Origin: Platanthera guangdongensis
Taxonomy: Eukaryota; Streptophyta; Magnoliopsida; Asparagales; Orchidaceae
DNA: 64,000 bases
Reading direction: 5' to 3'
NCBI GenBank assembly: GCA_039583875.1
Contig: CM077151.1
Location: 119,141,519-119,205,518 of the forward strand
Shown here: in pieces, positions 1 to 10,256 of the stretch
How positions within the stretch are numbered: the first letter of the stretch is position 1
How the letters are laid out: every line of letters starts with the position of its first letter
Translations under genes and position numbers: made by a program
The notes under the pieces: generated by a model
What the model was told of the DNA's origin: nothing
Databases searched by the model: none
What the model saw: the letters and a program-made list of their open reading frames with translations, nothing else

Positions 1-292
1 TGCATTCAGCTACTTTTTGAAATATTTCATCAGACATGGTTTGTGCCAACATGTTCATTGCTTTGGGATCTGCAACTTTCCATTTTTTGATTTTTGCATC
101 TGTTCCTGAAGGAGGTGGAACAACACTTGTACTTGTATTTGCTGGGGGTCTTGGACACACTGTCAAAATAGAATTAAAGATATCTTCATCAATAGAATTC
201 ATATACAATCTTATCCTTGCCTTCCAAAGTGCAAACTTAGATAGATTGCACACTGGAGGTCTGGTGCTAGCATAATCTTTGTTCTGTGTCAT
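1..292 (-). CDS. 5' part of gag, SIRE-type copia element F (runs off the window)
   Basis: The minus strand is open from an ATG at 292 to the window edge, giving 97 codons without a stop. The product would be the N-terminal part of a Ty1/copia Gag, which forms the cytoplasmic virus-like particle. The start is supported by near identity to the Gag of element D: both begin M-x-QNKDYAST and share the WKARIRLYMNSIDEDIF stretch. The leader between the primer site (441-451) and this ATG is about 150 nt, as in D. F and D therefore belong to one family, on opposite strands about 34 kb apart. The zinc finger and repeat-bearing C-terminus lie outside the window, so I cannot say whether this copy is intact. 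Confidence 0.85.
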   Translation of the reverse strand, partial: MTQNKDYASTRPPVCNLSKFALWKARIRLYMNSIDEDIFNSILTVCPRPPANTSTSVVPPPSGTDAKIKKWKVADPKAMNMLAQTMSDEIFQKVAEC

Positions 293-440
293 GGTTTTAT
301 ATAAAGATAAATATAATACAAATAATAAAAATAAAACCCTCTATAAAAGATTGATCTTATCAGAGATCTTTTGGTTCAGGTGTTAGCCTGTAGAAACAAC
401 TAATCTGATGAAGATTTAGTTGAATAACAACCAACCTGCC

Positions 441-451
441 TCTGATACCAA
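441..451 (-). other. Primer-binding site of element F
   Basis: On the minus strand the sequence TGGTATCAGAG starts two bases after the LTR end. It matches the 3' end of initiator methionine tRNA, the usual primer for plant copia elements. It fixes the LTR boundary and the orientation of F. Confidence 0.85.
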
Positions 452-453
452 TT

Positions 454-1946
454 GAAAGTGGGGATAAGATCTACCTTAACTCTAGAGGGGGGGGGGGGGG
501 TGAATAGAGTATATTAAAATAACTTCCAAGTTAAAAATTATTTTGCAGTGGAAGACTAAATTTAAATATATGTGTAAGGTGCTTGCAGTAAATAAAAATT
601 ATGAAAGCAAGAAATAAAAACACAGCACACAGCAAACAAAATATAGCAACCAGAAGACACAAGGAGCTATAGTGGTTCCCCAATCAATCTGGGTACATCC
701 ACTCTTCTACCACCCTAGGTAGGAATCCACTGCAGGATGAGTTGATCAGGTGTCCTGGGCACCAATGAGATTTTGATAAGGTGCTCAAAAACCAAACTAG
801 ATTTTTTGATCAGGTGTCTTGCCACCACTGAGTTTTGACAAGGTCTCAGAAACCAGCACAAAACTTTTGAAGGGAGTTTTGAGAAACCCTTTTACAGCAG
901 AAAAAGAAAGAGGTGAGATGTTCTTCTCTATCAACAATCAGAGAGAAGACTAGTGGATGATGTTGTCAAAGCTCCCCCTGAGATCTGGAAGTTGTTCAGG
1001 AAAAGAAGCATTGCACTAGGGTGATAGGCTTTCAGTAGATGAGATCTCCAGCAAAGGATGATTCCAGCAGTTGCTGAAATGTGTAGTGTCTGGAGTCTGA
1101 TGGATGAGGCCTCTGAACACTTGAGTCAAAAGAGATCTAGAAAATCTTCCTTTCTGTATGTTGATCTCCTTTAGTTGTGTGTGTTCTGAATGAATTCTGT
1201 CTGTGTGTATGTCTGTGATTGTTCTCTTTCTGTGTGTAACTGTTAGGAGTAGCAGAATAATAATCCTCTTTTATTCCTTAGATCTAAAAAGAATGAATTG
1301 ATTCTCTGTCTCCAAGATAGCCGTTAGCCACTCATTAATGACTTCCTTAAATGAATTTTGTCTCTGGAGGAAAGTCCTAGAAAATATTCCTTTAAATCTC
1401 CCTTGAAACTTGCTCCAGATTAATTGAAACAGCTACAAGATCCTTGAAGTAAATGCTGGGAATAAATAAGATAGAATTCCATAACTGTCTGAATTTGAAT
1501 CTTGAGAATCGTCGATCTCTCCAAAAAATTGTCGACCTGAGCTCAACTATCGTCTACCTGAGCTCAGAGACTGGAACTAGACTGGAAATAGAAATCGTCG
1601 ATCTGAGCTCAACTATCGTCGACCTGAGCTCAGAGACTGGGAAAACAGCTAGAGACAGAAACGTCGATCTGAGCTCGAAGATCGTCGAACGGCATTCGAC
1701 GACTCGTTGAACTAAGCTCAGAGATAGTCGAACTGAGTTCGACGATTCGTCGACCTGAGGTCGACAAAAATGACTTAGTCTCCTAAATTTGAATATCTGA
1801 TCTGAGGGTCTTGGGGGCAGCTTTCAAGCCTAAATCTAACCCTTACACTAAATCTAATTGAACTTAAAAACTATACAAGGAGGTCAAAACAATTTTCCTA
1901 AGGACATAGTGATCCTTGCCCAAATCAGTAATAGGGTGTTCCAACA
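454..1946 (-). repeat. 5' LTR of SIRE-type copia element F
   Basis: On the minus strand this 1,493-bp LTR runs from TGTTGGAACACCC (ending at + position 1946) to CTTTCA at 454, with canonical TG...CA ends. It aligns along its length with the LTRs of D, including the head, a variable TCGTCGA/TCGACGA array (1509-1768), a TATA-like GGAATAAAAGAGG (+1265-1277) and the C-run close to the 3' end. Here that run is a 14-base homopolymer (487-500), against six in D. The base block next to the LTR at 1947-1951 (gtttg on plus) should be one copy of the target duplication; the other lies outside the window. F inserted into the 3' region of gypsy element G1. Confidence 0.9.
1509..1768 (-). promoter_or_regulatory. 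U3 array of TCGTCGA/TCGACGA palindromic motifs, element F
   Basis: The block holds repeated GTCGA, TCGTCGA and TCGACGA cores spaced by GAGCTC or CTGAGCTCA. It contains two near copies of a roughly 65-bp unit and then more diverged units. It lies upstream of the TATA-like site (+1265-1277) in the element's sense. The corresponding block of D has the same cores in a different arrangement, so it varies faster than the rest of the LTR. A promoter or enhancer role is inference. Confidence 0.6.
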
Positions 1947-1965
1947 GTTTGTATTGTTGTAGAAT

Positions 1966-2907
1966 AGTTCATGTCCTGAAGGAATGTGCCGAGTACCTCC
2001 GTGTTATGGAAGAGGATGATGAGCCGGACATCCGGATCATCCCGACTCCTACCCTCGGTGGCACACCTTCATCATCTAGTTATGTGTCCCTGTCACCTTC
2101 ATTTGTTGAAGGGAATGATGTGGACACAACCACCAGATGTGTGGCTGATCTAGGCTTCGACGTGGTTGTGCCCATTCTCCTGTGCATACATCTCCAAGCG
2201 TGGAGCTGATTCTTTGTGAGGAACCTGCGCTTGACTTTTATCCAAGCAAAGTTCTTCCGCCTTTTGTGCATTCTACTTCAGTCGTCTCTGACGACATTTT
2301 CGACGATGCAACACAAGTTGAGGCTTGTGATACATGGATTGTTTGCACTCCCATGGAGGAGGACAACCTTCTTGGTGTCGAGGATTCTCCCTCGATACCA
2401 AAGGAGGAAGTCCAAGTCTTGGTGGAGGCATCTATGTATCCGGCCAAGCCTTGTAGCATTGTCGACATTGCTGACGATATTTTTCAACCTCAGCCTTTGG
2501 GGAGTGAAACCGGGATCACTCCCCCAATTATTTCTTTATGTTCTTTGTCTCTTTTATTTCTTGACCCCCCTTCCTTATCTGAGCATGTGTAGGTTGAATA
2601 TCCACGGGTAAGTTGGGTTGACGTTGATCCTTGCGCTCAGGCTGTTGACGAGTGCATCCTCTTGTGTGAGGAGGTTCCTACCTCCTTCACAGTGGAAGCC
2701 CCTGCCGTCACCTTCGCCCCCAACGAACTTATGGTGGACGAAACCTTGCTAGGCAAGGATTTGTTTTTTGGTGAGATGAGTGAGGACCAGGCCTCCTCCT
2801 CATCCTACTTCCTATTTCCTCTGCTTGCGAGGAGCAGGTCTGATTATTTAGGCAGAGGGGTAACTGTTTTATCACCGTATCGGTACCCGGTACCCATTAG
2901 CTAGAAC
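1966..2907 (+). pseudogene. Broken ORF in the 3' region of gypsy element G1
   Basis: Three open stretches on the plus strand read as one decayed acidic, Ser/Pro-rich protein. The first frame covers about 1966-2209. A frame change near 2190 leads to the second stretch ending at the TAG at 2590-2592, and the same frame reopens to 2904. Recognisable segments include MEEDDEPDIRIIP, WIVCTPMEEDNLLG and VDETLLGKDLFFGEM. I do not recognise the family. The position, downstream of where pol should be and upstream of a long non-coding stretch, a polypurine tract and a 3' LTR, suits the extra 3' ORF seen in some Tat/Athila-type gypsy elements. No transmembrane segment is evident. The 5' side is cut by insertion of F at 1946. 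Confidence 0.45.
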
Positions 2908-4651
2908 TATTTAGAATTTAATAAGTCGTGCTGGGATGACAATAACCCCAGTACTTATCTTTCATTTCCTGTATTTTTATTTTTCATGTCTAGCTTAGTT
3001 TTAGTATTTCTTTGAATTTTGTATATTTTTCTTTTGTTTTCTTGGAGCTCACCCCTGCAGGTATTCATGGCAAATCACAATGACGGGGTTGTGATTCTTC
3101 GTATGGCGGGCCTGCTTCGGTTTTTCACGCGTCTTCTGGTATGCTCACTAGCTGAGCATTGGGTAACCTCTCCCCTTATTTCTATCTTATTTTAATTTCT
3201 ATATCATATACTGTGTTGCTTAGTTTAAGTCTGGGGAGAGCCATTATTTGTTACATATGGCACGTGCACATTTCTTTTGCATACTAGAAGTTTTTATAGA
3301 TTTATTATGATTAGTTCATTGCATCACACACCACGGCACCCACATGAGCGCGTGCTTAGCTTTTTGCATGCTGCGAGTTAAACTCGTTTCTTTTGCATGA
3401 TTTGGGAAAATTATTGTGCTGGCATAGGATTGTGAGATAGTGTAAAATGTTGACCTTGTTGTGTTTCTAGTCAACTGCTCTCGTTTTGTGTAGAAATTCG
3501 AGTAGTTTTAATTTTTTTGTATGCTTATTGTTTTATACTTTTCTATTTGCGTAAAGATCTTTTTATTCTACTCAAACGTTGGTGAATCCGGTGTGAATCA
3601 AACAGTAGTATAGGAATGTGTGTAGCCGTCACTATACCCATTTTGCTCAAGTTGGGAGGAAGGATCATCTTTCTCGGTGGCTAAGAACTTTCCGCAAGCT
3701 ACTCTCGAAGCATGGGTATTTGGTTAGTATAGCGTATGCGTGATATAAGCCATCATTTTGGCCCGGTTGAGGTTTGTACCGTTCCTAACGTCATATCCTC
3801 GCTAGCCCCGTTGTGCCTACCCTTCTTTTGATTCAGCTCCACCTACATTCACCAAAGCCTCATAGCCTATCCTAGTCGCACACCCAAGTTAAGTTTAGTG
3901 TTTTATATTTTCATGTTGGGATGTGACGTGGTGTTATTATTTGTGAAAATGTGTAAGTGCTCCCAAGTTTATATCTGCTGAATTGTGAAAATAAAATGAA
4001 GAAAAAGAAAAAAAAGGAAACTATTTGTGAAGACAAAAAAAAGTGAAAAGAAAAAGTTTAAATTGAAAATCTTTTTGGAAATATGATTATATTTGGAGTA
4101 GGCGGTGCACACACCCATATGTTAAAAGTTAAGTCTGGAGGTGTGGTGTACCTGCATATATTGTGGTTAGCGGTTGCCTTCTTTTTAGGCTAGCTCATTT
4201 GGGTTAGGTGCATAGCCTTTCTTTTTATCATTGTTTACCTCACCGTAACCCAAGCCCCGTGATTATCCAAAAGTACTACGGATTTGCGCTTGAGTCTAAC
4301 TAGTGCCGTGGAGAGAGTGTGAACGGGCAAGCGTATGGTCCCCGACATTGGTGGATTCCTTTGGAGGTGATCCTGAGCCCCGATCTTTGGCAAAGCTCAC
4401 CTTAATGGCCTGCCTACTTTCTTCCTATGCGTGACCGGTTGATTTACCGTGATTCTATTTTTGAGTAGTAATAAAATTTTGATACGCATTGTAAAAAATA
4501 TAAACTATTCTGCATACTTAGAAATTTTCTCTATCGTATTTTTATGCACGCGAGCATGCGACTTCGCATGGTATTCCGTATCGTAATTTCCATGTTAGCT
4601 AAATCATTTTCCCTATATGCATCGATTTTGTTTGCTCGGGACGCGCAAACA
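2908..4651 (+). other. 3' non-coding region of gypsy element G1
   Basis: There is no convincing ORF. The stretch is AT-rich with A-rich patches (about 3985-4080). It holds two tracts, at 3223-3240 and 4128-4147, that resemble the true polypurine tract at 4652: each has a TTAAGTCTGG or TTAAGTCTGGAGG core. Such long untranslated 3' regions are typical of Tat/Athila-type plant gypsy elements. Confidence 0.5.
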
Positions 4652-4667
4652 GTTAAGTCTAGGGGTG
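4652..4667 (+). other. Polypurine tract of gypsy element G1
   Basis: The sequence GTTAAGTCTAGGGGTG sits directly before the LTR start TGATGAGTCC. It would prime plus-strand DNA synthesis, and it gives the element a plus-strand orientation. Confidence 0.65.
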
Positions 4668-6239
4668 TGATGAGTCCGATTTATATAGGGTTTTTCAGAC
4701 TCATCTGGGCTAGTTTTCACGCGTTTGCACTTCACTTTTAGTTCTAATCGTTCATATTTCTTCTTATCTATATTCCATAGGAAGTGCACACTTTGGCCCG
4801 TGTTGTGTATTTTTGTACTTTTGTTGTTTGTACTCCATATTGTGATTGCATGGAATGTCTGCACATATCTGTGATTTGTTTTTCCTATTGCTACAGGGGT
4901 CGTGTACGTGTTCCGGGAGTGTTTGGAAACAGGAATACTGCGCACGATCATCGGATCTACTACTCACGACCTATTGGTCGTGCGTCGATGATCGTGCGCA
5001 CTTGCCTTCCTTTTCCAAGTTCTGCCTGGGCATACACACGACCACTGGACACAGTGCGCACAACCACCGGTCATGCGCCACTGGTCGTGTGCATTGATTA
5101 CTCTTTTCCTGGAGTTCCGTCTGGGGTAATCGCATGACCATTGGACATATTGCGCACGACCACCGGTCGTGCGCCATTGCTCGTGCGCAGTACCCCAGTT
5201 CTTCTTCCTAATCTGCAATGCCAGTACACACGATCACTGGACATAGTGCGCACGACCACTGGTCGTGCGCCCGTGATCATGCGCATTGTTCAATTCTGCT
5301 TTCTATAAATATGCAGGTGCCACCCTAATTCCAAATGGATCATTTTTCCTCCGCCGTTTTCATCTCCGAGGAGGGATTCCGCCGTCCTCTTTCAATCTCC
5401 ACCCTAGGGAGGTGCTCCGAGCAAGCTTTCACCGCCAAATCCACACCGGAGCTTCCTCTCGGCCTCCTCCATCATCTCTTGGGCTTATTTAAAGCTTCAA
5501 CGCCATAGCCATCAAGCAAAGGGAAGCTTGCAACTTTCGTCCGCTATCGTGACACGAAGAAGGCGGGGCATTGGAAGGTGGTGACAACCCTTCTCTACCC
5601 CGGACGCAGTTGAGGACCGAGCTTGGACGCAGATTGACAACCCGACGATTCCAACAATGAATCCTCAGCAAGACTTTGGATTCGGTCGATCTCTTGCCTT
5701 GTTCTTCCTTTATTGTTGTTTATGTGTTGTTGTAAACTTTATTTATAGATGACGTGTGCTTAGTTGTAAAACGCTTATATTAAATCATGTCTTTGCGATT
5801 TGTATTGTCGTTATATTTGCTTGAGGTGCGCCATATTCCATCCACCACCATCCACCCTTGCCGCACTAACAATTGCTAGTGGCGTGCGTAGCGAAGAGGT
5901 GCTTTCGACCCTCATTACGCCGTTCTAACCACCTTATCTGCAAGCTTACTCATCCATCCACCCAGCGATTCGGTGCATAGCGTCCCGAATAGTCTTCCAT
6001 CCCGCCTGGCGAAGCATCGCATAGCGTCGTTGCATAGGAGTAGTTGTTAGATTTTTACTTTCTTTTTCCGCAAATATCAAAACCCCCCCTTAGTTAACTC
6101 CAACCTAAGGAATTCAATCTCAAGTCCTCCTCGAAATTAACTCCACCTTACTGTGTTCCTTGAGAGATCGATACTTGGGAAAACGCGCCCATTTTATATT
6201 ACTTGTGCGACCGGTTCACTGCCGTGATCTTTAGCATCA
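4668..6239 (+). repeat. 3' LTR of Ty3/gypsy element G1 (Tat/Athila-like)
   Basis: A 1,572-bp LTR with five-base inverted ends, TGATG...CATCA. It follows a polypurine tract and is followed by a different repeat at 6240. A block of repeated GACCAnTGGTCGTGCGC-type palindromes (4930-5285) is immediately followed by a TATA box at 5303-5311 in TTCTATAAATATGC, which would place the transcription start near 5335. The 5' part of the element lies left of the window. Superfamily assignment rests on the long non-coding 3' region and the LTR style, since no pol domain is visible. Confidence 0.7.
4930..5311 (+). promoter_or_regulatory. U3 palindrome array plus TATA box, element G1
   Basis: At least five imperfect units carry GCGCACGACC and GGTCGTGCGC arms. 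Two are exact hairpins: 5152-5174 (10-base arms, 3-base loop) and 5248-5270 (11-base arms around a single C). TATA is at 5303-5311, about 30 bases after the last unit. The compact order array-TATA supports a core promoter with upstream elements; the binding factor is unknown. Confidence 0.65.
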
Positions 6240-6244
6240 AGCTG

Positions 6245-6480
6245 CAGCTCCATTGGTAAGGAGAAGTGAAAATTTCCATTTTTGATGAGAAGTGGAAAGC
6301 TCCATTAGTGATGCGATGTGAAAGAACTTTATAGTTAAGCGTGCTTGGGCGAGAGTAGTACTAGGATGGTTGACCTCCTGGGAAGTCCCTGTATGACCTA
6401 ACTTAACTATCGAGTTCACTCATCGAAGGGAGGATGTGGCCACCAACAACCAACCAGTAGGCTGTAGAGGGGTTGGGGTG
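6245..6480 (+). mobile_element. Cassandra-type TRIM fragment 1 with 5S rRNA segment
   Basis: Positions 6334-6390 match the 3' half of plant 5S rRNA closely (GTTAAGCGTGCTTGGGCGAG, then AGTAGTACTAGGATGG and TGACCTCCTGGGAAGTCC). The upstream part resembles 5S only loosely. The flank AACTTAACTATCGAGTT...GGCCACCAACAAC recurs in the two neighbouring copies. Cassandra elements are known short non-autonomous retrotransposons with 5S sequence in their LTRs, and this context fits them better than a tandem 5S gene array. Confidence 0.75.
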
Positions 6481-6583
6481 CTTGGGCTGTAGCCCAATAG
6501 AATCGCTTGGAGCGGCGTCGTGACATTGTCATATTATATTGGCTTGGGTCATTACAATAAAAAAATACAAAGTGCACTTTTTT

Positions 6584-6835
6584 GTAACGTCCCCGTGCCC
6601 CAGCGTGTACTCTAATTTCCACTTATTCCGATTCCGGTTACTGGGCTGCAATCCAAGCACCGCAACCCCTCTCCAGCCTATAAGCGAGTTGTTGGTGGCC
6701 ACAACCTCCCTTTGAGAAACAAACTCGATAGTTAAGTTAGGCCGTACGGGGACTTCCCAGGAGGTCACCCATCCTAGTACAACTCTCGCCCAACCACGCT
6801 TAACAATTATTTTTTTCACTTCTCATCAATAATTG
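6584..6835 (-). mobile_element. Cassandra-type TRIM fragment 2, inverted, with 5S rRNA segment
   Basis: The minus strand carries the 5S-derived stretch at 6747-6804, with the canonical GATGGGTGACCTCCTGGG. The same downstream LTR body as fragment 1 follows, including AACTTAACTATCGAGTT and GGCCACCAACAAC, then a GGCTGGAGAGGGGTTG block. The outer end on plus reads TGTAACGTCCCC at about 6583, compatible with an LTR terminus. With fragment 1 it forms a large inverted repeat around about 6480-6640. Confidence 0.7.
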
Positions 6836-6839
6836 AGTG

Positions 6840-6992
6840 TGCTTGCGTGATGCGAAGTGAAGGAACTTAATTGTTAAGCGTGCTTCGGCGAGAATAGTAC
6901 TGGGATTGGTTACCTCCTGAGAAGTCCCTGTACGACCTAACTTAACTATCGAGTTCGCTCATCAAAGGGAGGCTGTGGTCACCAACAACCCG
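6840..6992 (+). mobile_element. Cassandra-type TRIM fragment 3, truncated, with 5S rRNA segment
   Basis: A third copy of the 5S-derived segment (6873-6930) is the most diverged: it has GCTTCGGCGAGAATAG and GATTGGTTACCTCC. It is followed by AACTTAACTATCGAGTT and GGTCACCAACAAC, and the match stops at 6992 where element H begins (TGTAAGACC). The truncation suggests that H inserted into this copy. Confidence 0.65.
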
Positions 6993-7324
6993 TGTAAGAC
7001 CCCCCTCCCTGAAGACAACACACGACCAATTGGACTTTTATGCCCAGAATAGCGGCCTTGTTGTCGCGTCAACACATGGGTTGACTGGTACTACAAGATG
7101 CATATTTTGCCAGCTCTTACAAATATTATCCATGAAAACCTAACATAAAGACAATAAATAGAAGTCAAAATCCACACTAGTACAAGTCCAAAAAAAAGAC
7201 ACAGGTAGCTACGTAGCTCCTGGATATATATCAGAGTTGAGAGCCCCAAGGGCTACAACATATAATCTCTCAAAATCTCACATCAGTTACAGACGACAGC
7301 AAAGGTATCCTCGTATCAGGCCAT
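6993..7324. repeat. LTR-like sequence H, left part
   Basis: The sequence opens with TGTAAGACCCCCC, similar to the TGTAAC-CCC ends of the Tekay-like LTRs elsewhere in the window, exactly where Cassandra fragment 3 stops. It has no ORF. The LARD splits it at 7325, and it appears to resume at 15738. Classification as an LTR is inference from the terminus and from being a host for later insertions. Confidence 0.4.
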
Positions 7325-7485
7325 TGATGAATTGTAAATATATCTATATTTATGAACAATAAATAAGTTGTTTTAGTTTATTTTTATATATTTTTCTTTA
7401 ATAAATTGCTCCTATTGTGTAAATATTATACTAACTTACTTTTATTTTGATTTTCAGAAAATTTCAGAAAATTGTCAAATTTTGC

Positions 7486-8062
7486 ATGGGTCACGCCCGT
7501 GTTCTTTTGGTCACACCCGTGACCAGGGCGTGACAACTCAAATCCCGTGAAATCGGCCGCAAAATGAAGAAATTGATGAACATGCCCGACGTCACACCTG
7601 TGTCAAATGACACGCCCCGTGACCCCAGCCCGTGTCAAGCAAGCTCGACATTTTCCACTCGACGAACTTCGACCAACCCGACACGCCCAGAGTCACGCCC
7701 ATGACCTGGGGCGTGACTTCTCCACCTGACTCGACGAAAACGTGCTTGACGTTTTCCGCTCGACGAATGTCGACACCTCCCCGATACGCCTATGTCAAGA
7801 TGCGACACGTGCGTGTACTCCTCCACCTGGCCGATAAGAATGCACCCCCGACTTTTGCCGCACCGCGCCCATATCCACCTCCCCGACACGCCCAGAGTCA
7901 CGCCCGTGACCTGGGGCGTGACCGCCGCGATACAGATACGTGTCCTGCCCGAAGTCAACCAAGCCGTCACCTCGCTAGATCGAATCGATGAATAATGCTG
8001 ACATGCCCCATGACACGCCCGTGTCAGAGGGCGTGTCCCATGAAATTTTCTTCTATAAATAC
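7486..8062 (+). promoter_or_regulatory. U3 palindrome array plus TATA box, LARD 5' LTR
   Basis: The block contains repeated GACACGCCCGTGTC-like and CACGCCCGTGACC-GGGGCGTGAC units mixed with CTCGACGAA/TCGAC cores. The last unit ends about 20 bases before TTCTATAAATACC. Both LTRs share this arrangement, with the right copy at 13010-13562. Confidence 0.65.
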
Positions 8063-8647
8063 CAGTGTTCTGTAAGAGCTCATGTTCCACTTTTTGGTCC
8101 CATTTTGTATAGGGGATATGCTGCCAAGATTAATTCCAAATGTTATGTAAGGGATATTTTCTCCCCCTCTCCTTGGTTTATATTTTTGTGTCTCTGTAAC
8201 TTGTCCTTTTAGCTTAATAAAATATGTTTTTCATCTCTTTATTTGGCTTTGGAATGAATCTAAACAACTACCCTTATGCAATCTTATTCATCTTTGTTTT
8301 AACTTAGTTTTAGTTTTTTTAAAATGAGTGTGTGTGTGTATGAGTTTAGCTTTTTAGTTTTATGTTTTCGTTATCTTTTCTACTTAGTTTTGTTTAGAAT
8401 TAGTTTTTATAGCTTTTATTTCATTTCTATAGACCCGTAAAAACGATTTCAAAGTGTTTTCATTTTGTTTAACTTAGATTTTTCTTTTTATGTGGTAAAA
8501 CTTTTTAGTTCTTTTCATTTTATTTTCACTTTTTAACAACTTTTAGGGAGTTATAGGAATGATAATATAGTTGTTTTAATTTTTCGAGCATTTTCATTTT
8601 CATTTTAAACTTTTGCTCCTTTAATTTTTCTGTCCTCTTTTAATTCA

Positions 8648-8791
8648 TTTCTACCGCATTCTAGCGGTAGAAATATATATTTTTTAATTTTCCGAGCACT
8701 TCTATTTTTTGCGTTTATTTGCAAAACTGTTTGCTCCGTTAATTTTTATTTTAGCTTTTTATGCATTTCTACCGCATTCTAGCGGTAGAAA
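8648..8791. repeat. Pair of exact hairpins in LARD U5
   Basis: Arms TTTCTACCGC and GCGGTAGAAA enclose ATTCTA at 8648-8673 and again at 8766-8791. The right LTR has the pair at 14138-14163 (one arm mismatch) and 14255-14280. Since they lie downstream of the TATA box they would be in the transcript's leader, and could fold as RNA. Confidence 0.6.
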
Positions 8792-10238
8792 TGTAGTTAT
8801 TTTAATTTTTCGGTAACTTAGTTTTTTTTGCAATTTTTATGTGTGTGCATTTATTTCCGCCTACACGTTAAGAGTTAAATGGTGCATTATTTTTATTTCA
8901 TTCAGTAGAATGTGTGTGTGTGTGTATTTTACTTTTATGTCGAGTGAGTGTTTTTTAATTTTCTGCAGTGTGTGTGCATGAGTTTTACTTTATGTCGAGA
9001 GTGTGTGTGAGTGAGTTTTAATTTCTGTCGAGTGTGTGCGTGCGTTGCATTTATTTTGTCCTCCTCGTTTGAGTAGGACTCGCTTTCATTTCTCCCGCCC
9101 ACGCATTTGCGCCGGGACTCGCACTTTACTGCTTTCTTTCTCCCTCCCACGCATTTGCGCCGGGACTCGCACTTTACTGCTTTCATTTCAGTCTCACTCG
9201 TTTGAGTGGGACTTGCAATTTTCAGCTTTCTTTCCTGCTTTATTTTACTGCTTTCTTTATCGCTTTCATTTACTGCTTTCTTTATTGCTTTTCTCGCCTG
9301 CCGTCCCCATTCCGATGAGTGGCTAACCGTTCTTAGCCCTCAGTATTGAAGAGCATTGGGACAGAAAAAATAGCTTTAAATAATTAAAGGTCCTTATTTT
9401 CTAACTAATTAAATTACTTAATGTTTGCCTAGGGTTTACGATGCATAGAACCACATAATCGATGTGTGGTCTCTATTTTCGTAGTCCATATGCTAGCTAC
9501 CCGAGAGGCCGTATGGACCGATCACCCCTTGGTAAAAAGTGTTCCGCACTAACCCTCGAGAGAGGAGGCGCGTCAACTCTACCGGATTGGGTTCCCCACC
9601 CAATAGCGGGGTTCTTAGCGTAATGCGAGCATTAAGAGGAATCCTTCGTCGGACTAACGTTCGGTCGAATAGTCTTAGCGTTCAGGTGAGCGATAGCCCT
9701 ATAGCTAGGTGAGGTCATTTTAGTGGAACCTCCACGACCAAGTCTCCGCCTTAATTGATTTGAAATTTAGGATCTCTTTTTATTAAAATTTTATTTTAGT
9801 TCAAATTCTATTCGATGCGGTCGCGCTAAGCTCATCATCGGCTCCACCTTTTATGCTTTCATTTTTGTTTTCTGTCTTTCTTTTTTACTTTTATATATAT
9901 AAAAAAATACCCGACAAGTAATTATCAGTAAAATAATAGTCCCCTCAAGGCAAGAGTAGAAATAATCGAACCGACCCCGAGAACAATACGACCTCGATAT
10001 TCCACGTCGGAATATCCTGTACTACACGCGATAGGTACACTTACCTCCTTTCGTTAAAACTCGATCTCATCTTTTTATATCCAAATTAATAAATCCGCGG
10101 GCCCCGTTTGCTAAATAAAAACCAAATCCGCTTTTCTCAAATAAATCGCCCGGGGCGCCGCAGGAATTCTCACCAATTTTTGGAGTTTTAGCCGCATCAA
10201 GTTTTCAGACTCGATGCGAAAATCATAAATCAAGTTTT

Positions 10239-10256
10239 TGGCGCCGTTGCCGGGGA
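10239..10256 (+). other. Primer-binding site of the LARD
   Basis: TGGCGCCGTTGCCGGGGA lies six bases after the 5' LTR and fits the 3' end of tRNA-Asp, the primer known for Athila/Tat-type gypsy elements. Confidence 0.75.

Larger units (their letters stand above)
7325..10232 (+). repeat. 5' LTR of the LARD
   Basis: The LTR starts TGATGAATTGTAAATATA and ends AAATCA. An array of ACGCCCGTG and CTCGACGAA motifs (about 7486-8035) runs directly into a TATA box at 8053-8060, and AATAAAAT at 8216-8223 may be the poly(A) signal. U3 would be about 0.75 kb, R about 0.15 kb and U5 nearly 2 kb, unusually long. The U5 part has two exact hairpins (8648-8673, 8766-8791), GT-rich patches and a 44-bp tandem duplication at about 9088-9180. 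Confidence 0.85.

Noticed and set aside
6334..6390. Functional 5S rRNA gene
   Set aside because: Only the 3' half matches 5S well, and the copies are single, of mixed orientation and each flanked by the same LTR-like sequence, as in Cassandra elements.
7632..8090. Overlapping ORFs of 119 and 151 codons on opposite strands
   Set aside because: Both lie in the CG-rich array of the LARD LTR, with no homology; the 3' LTR has the same pattern.
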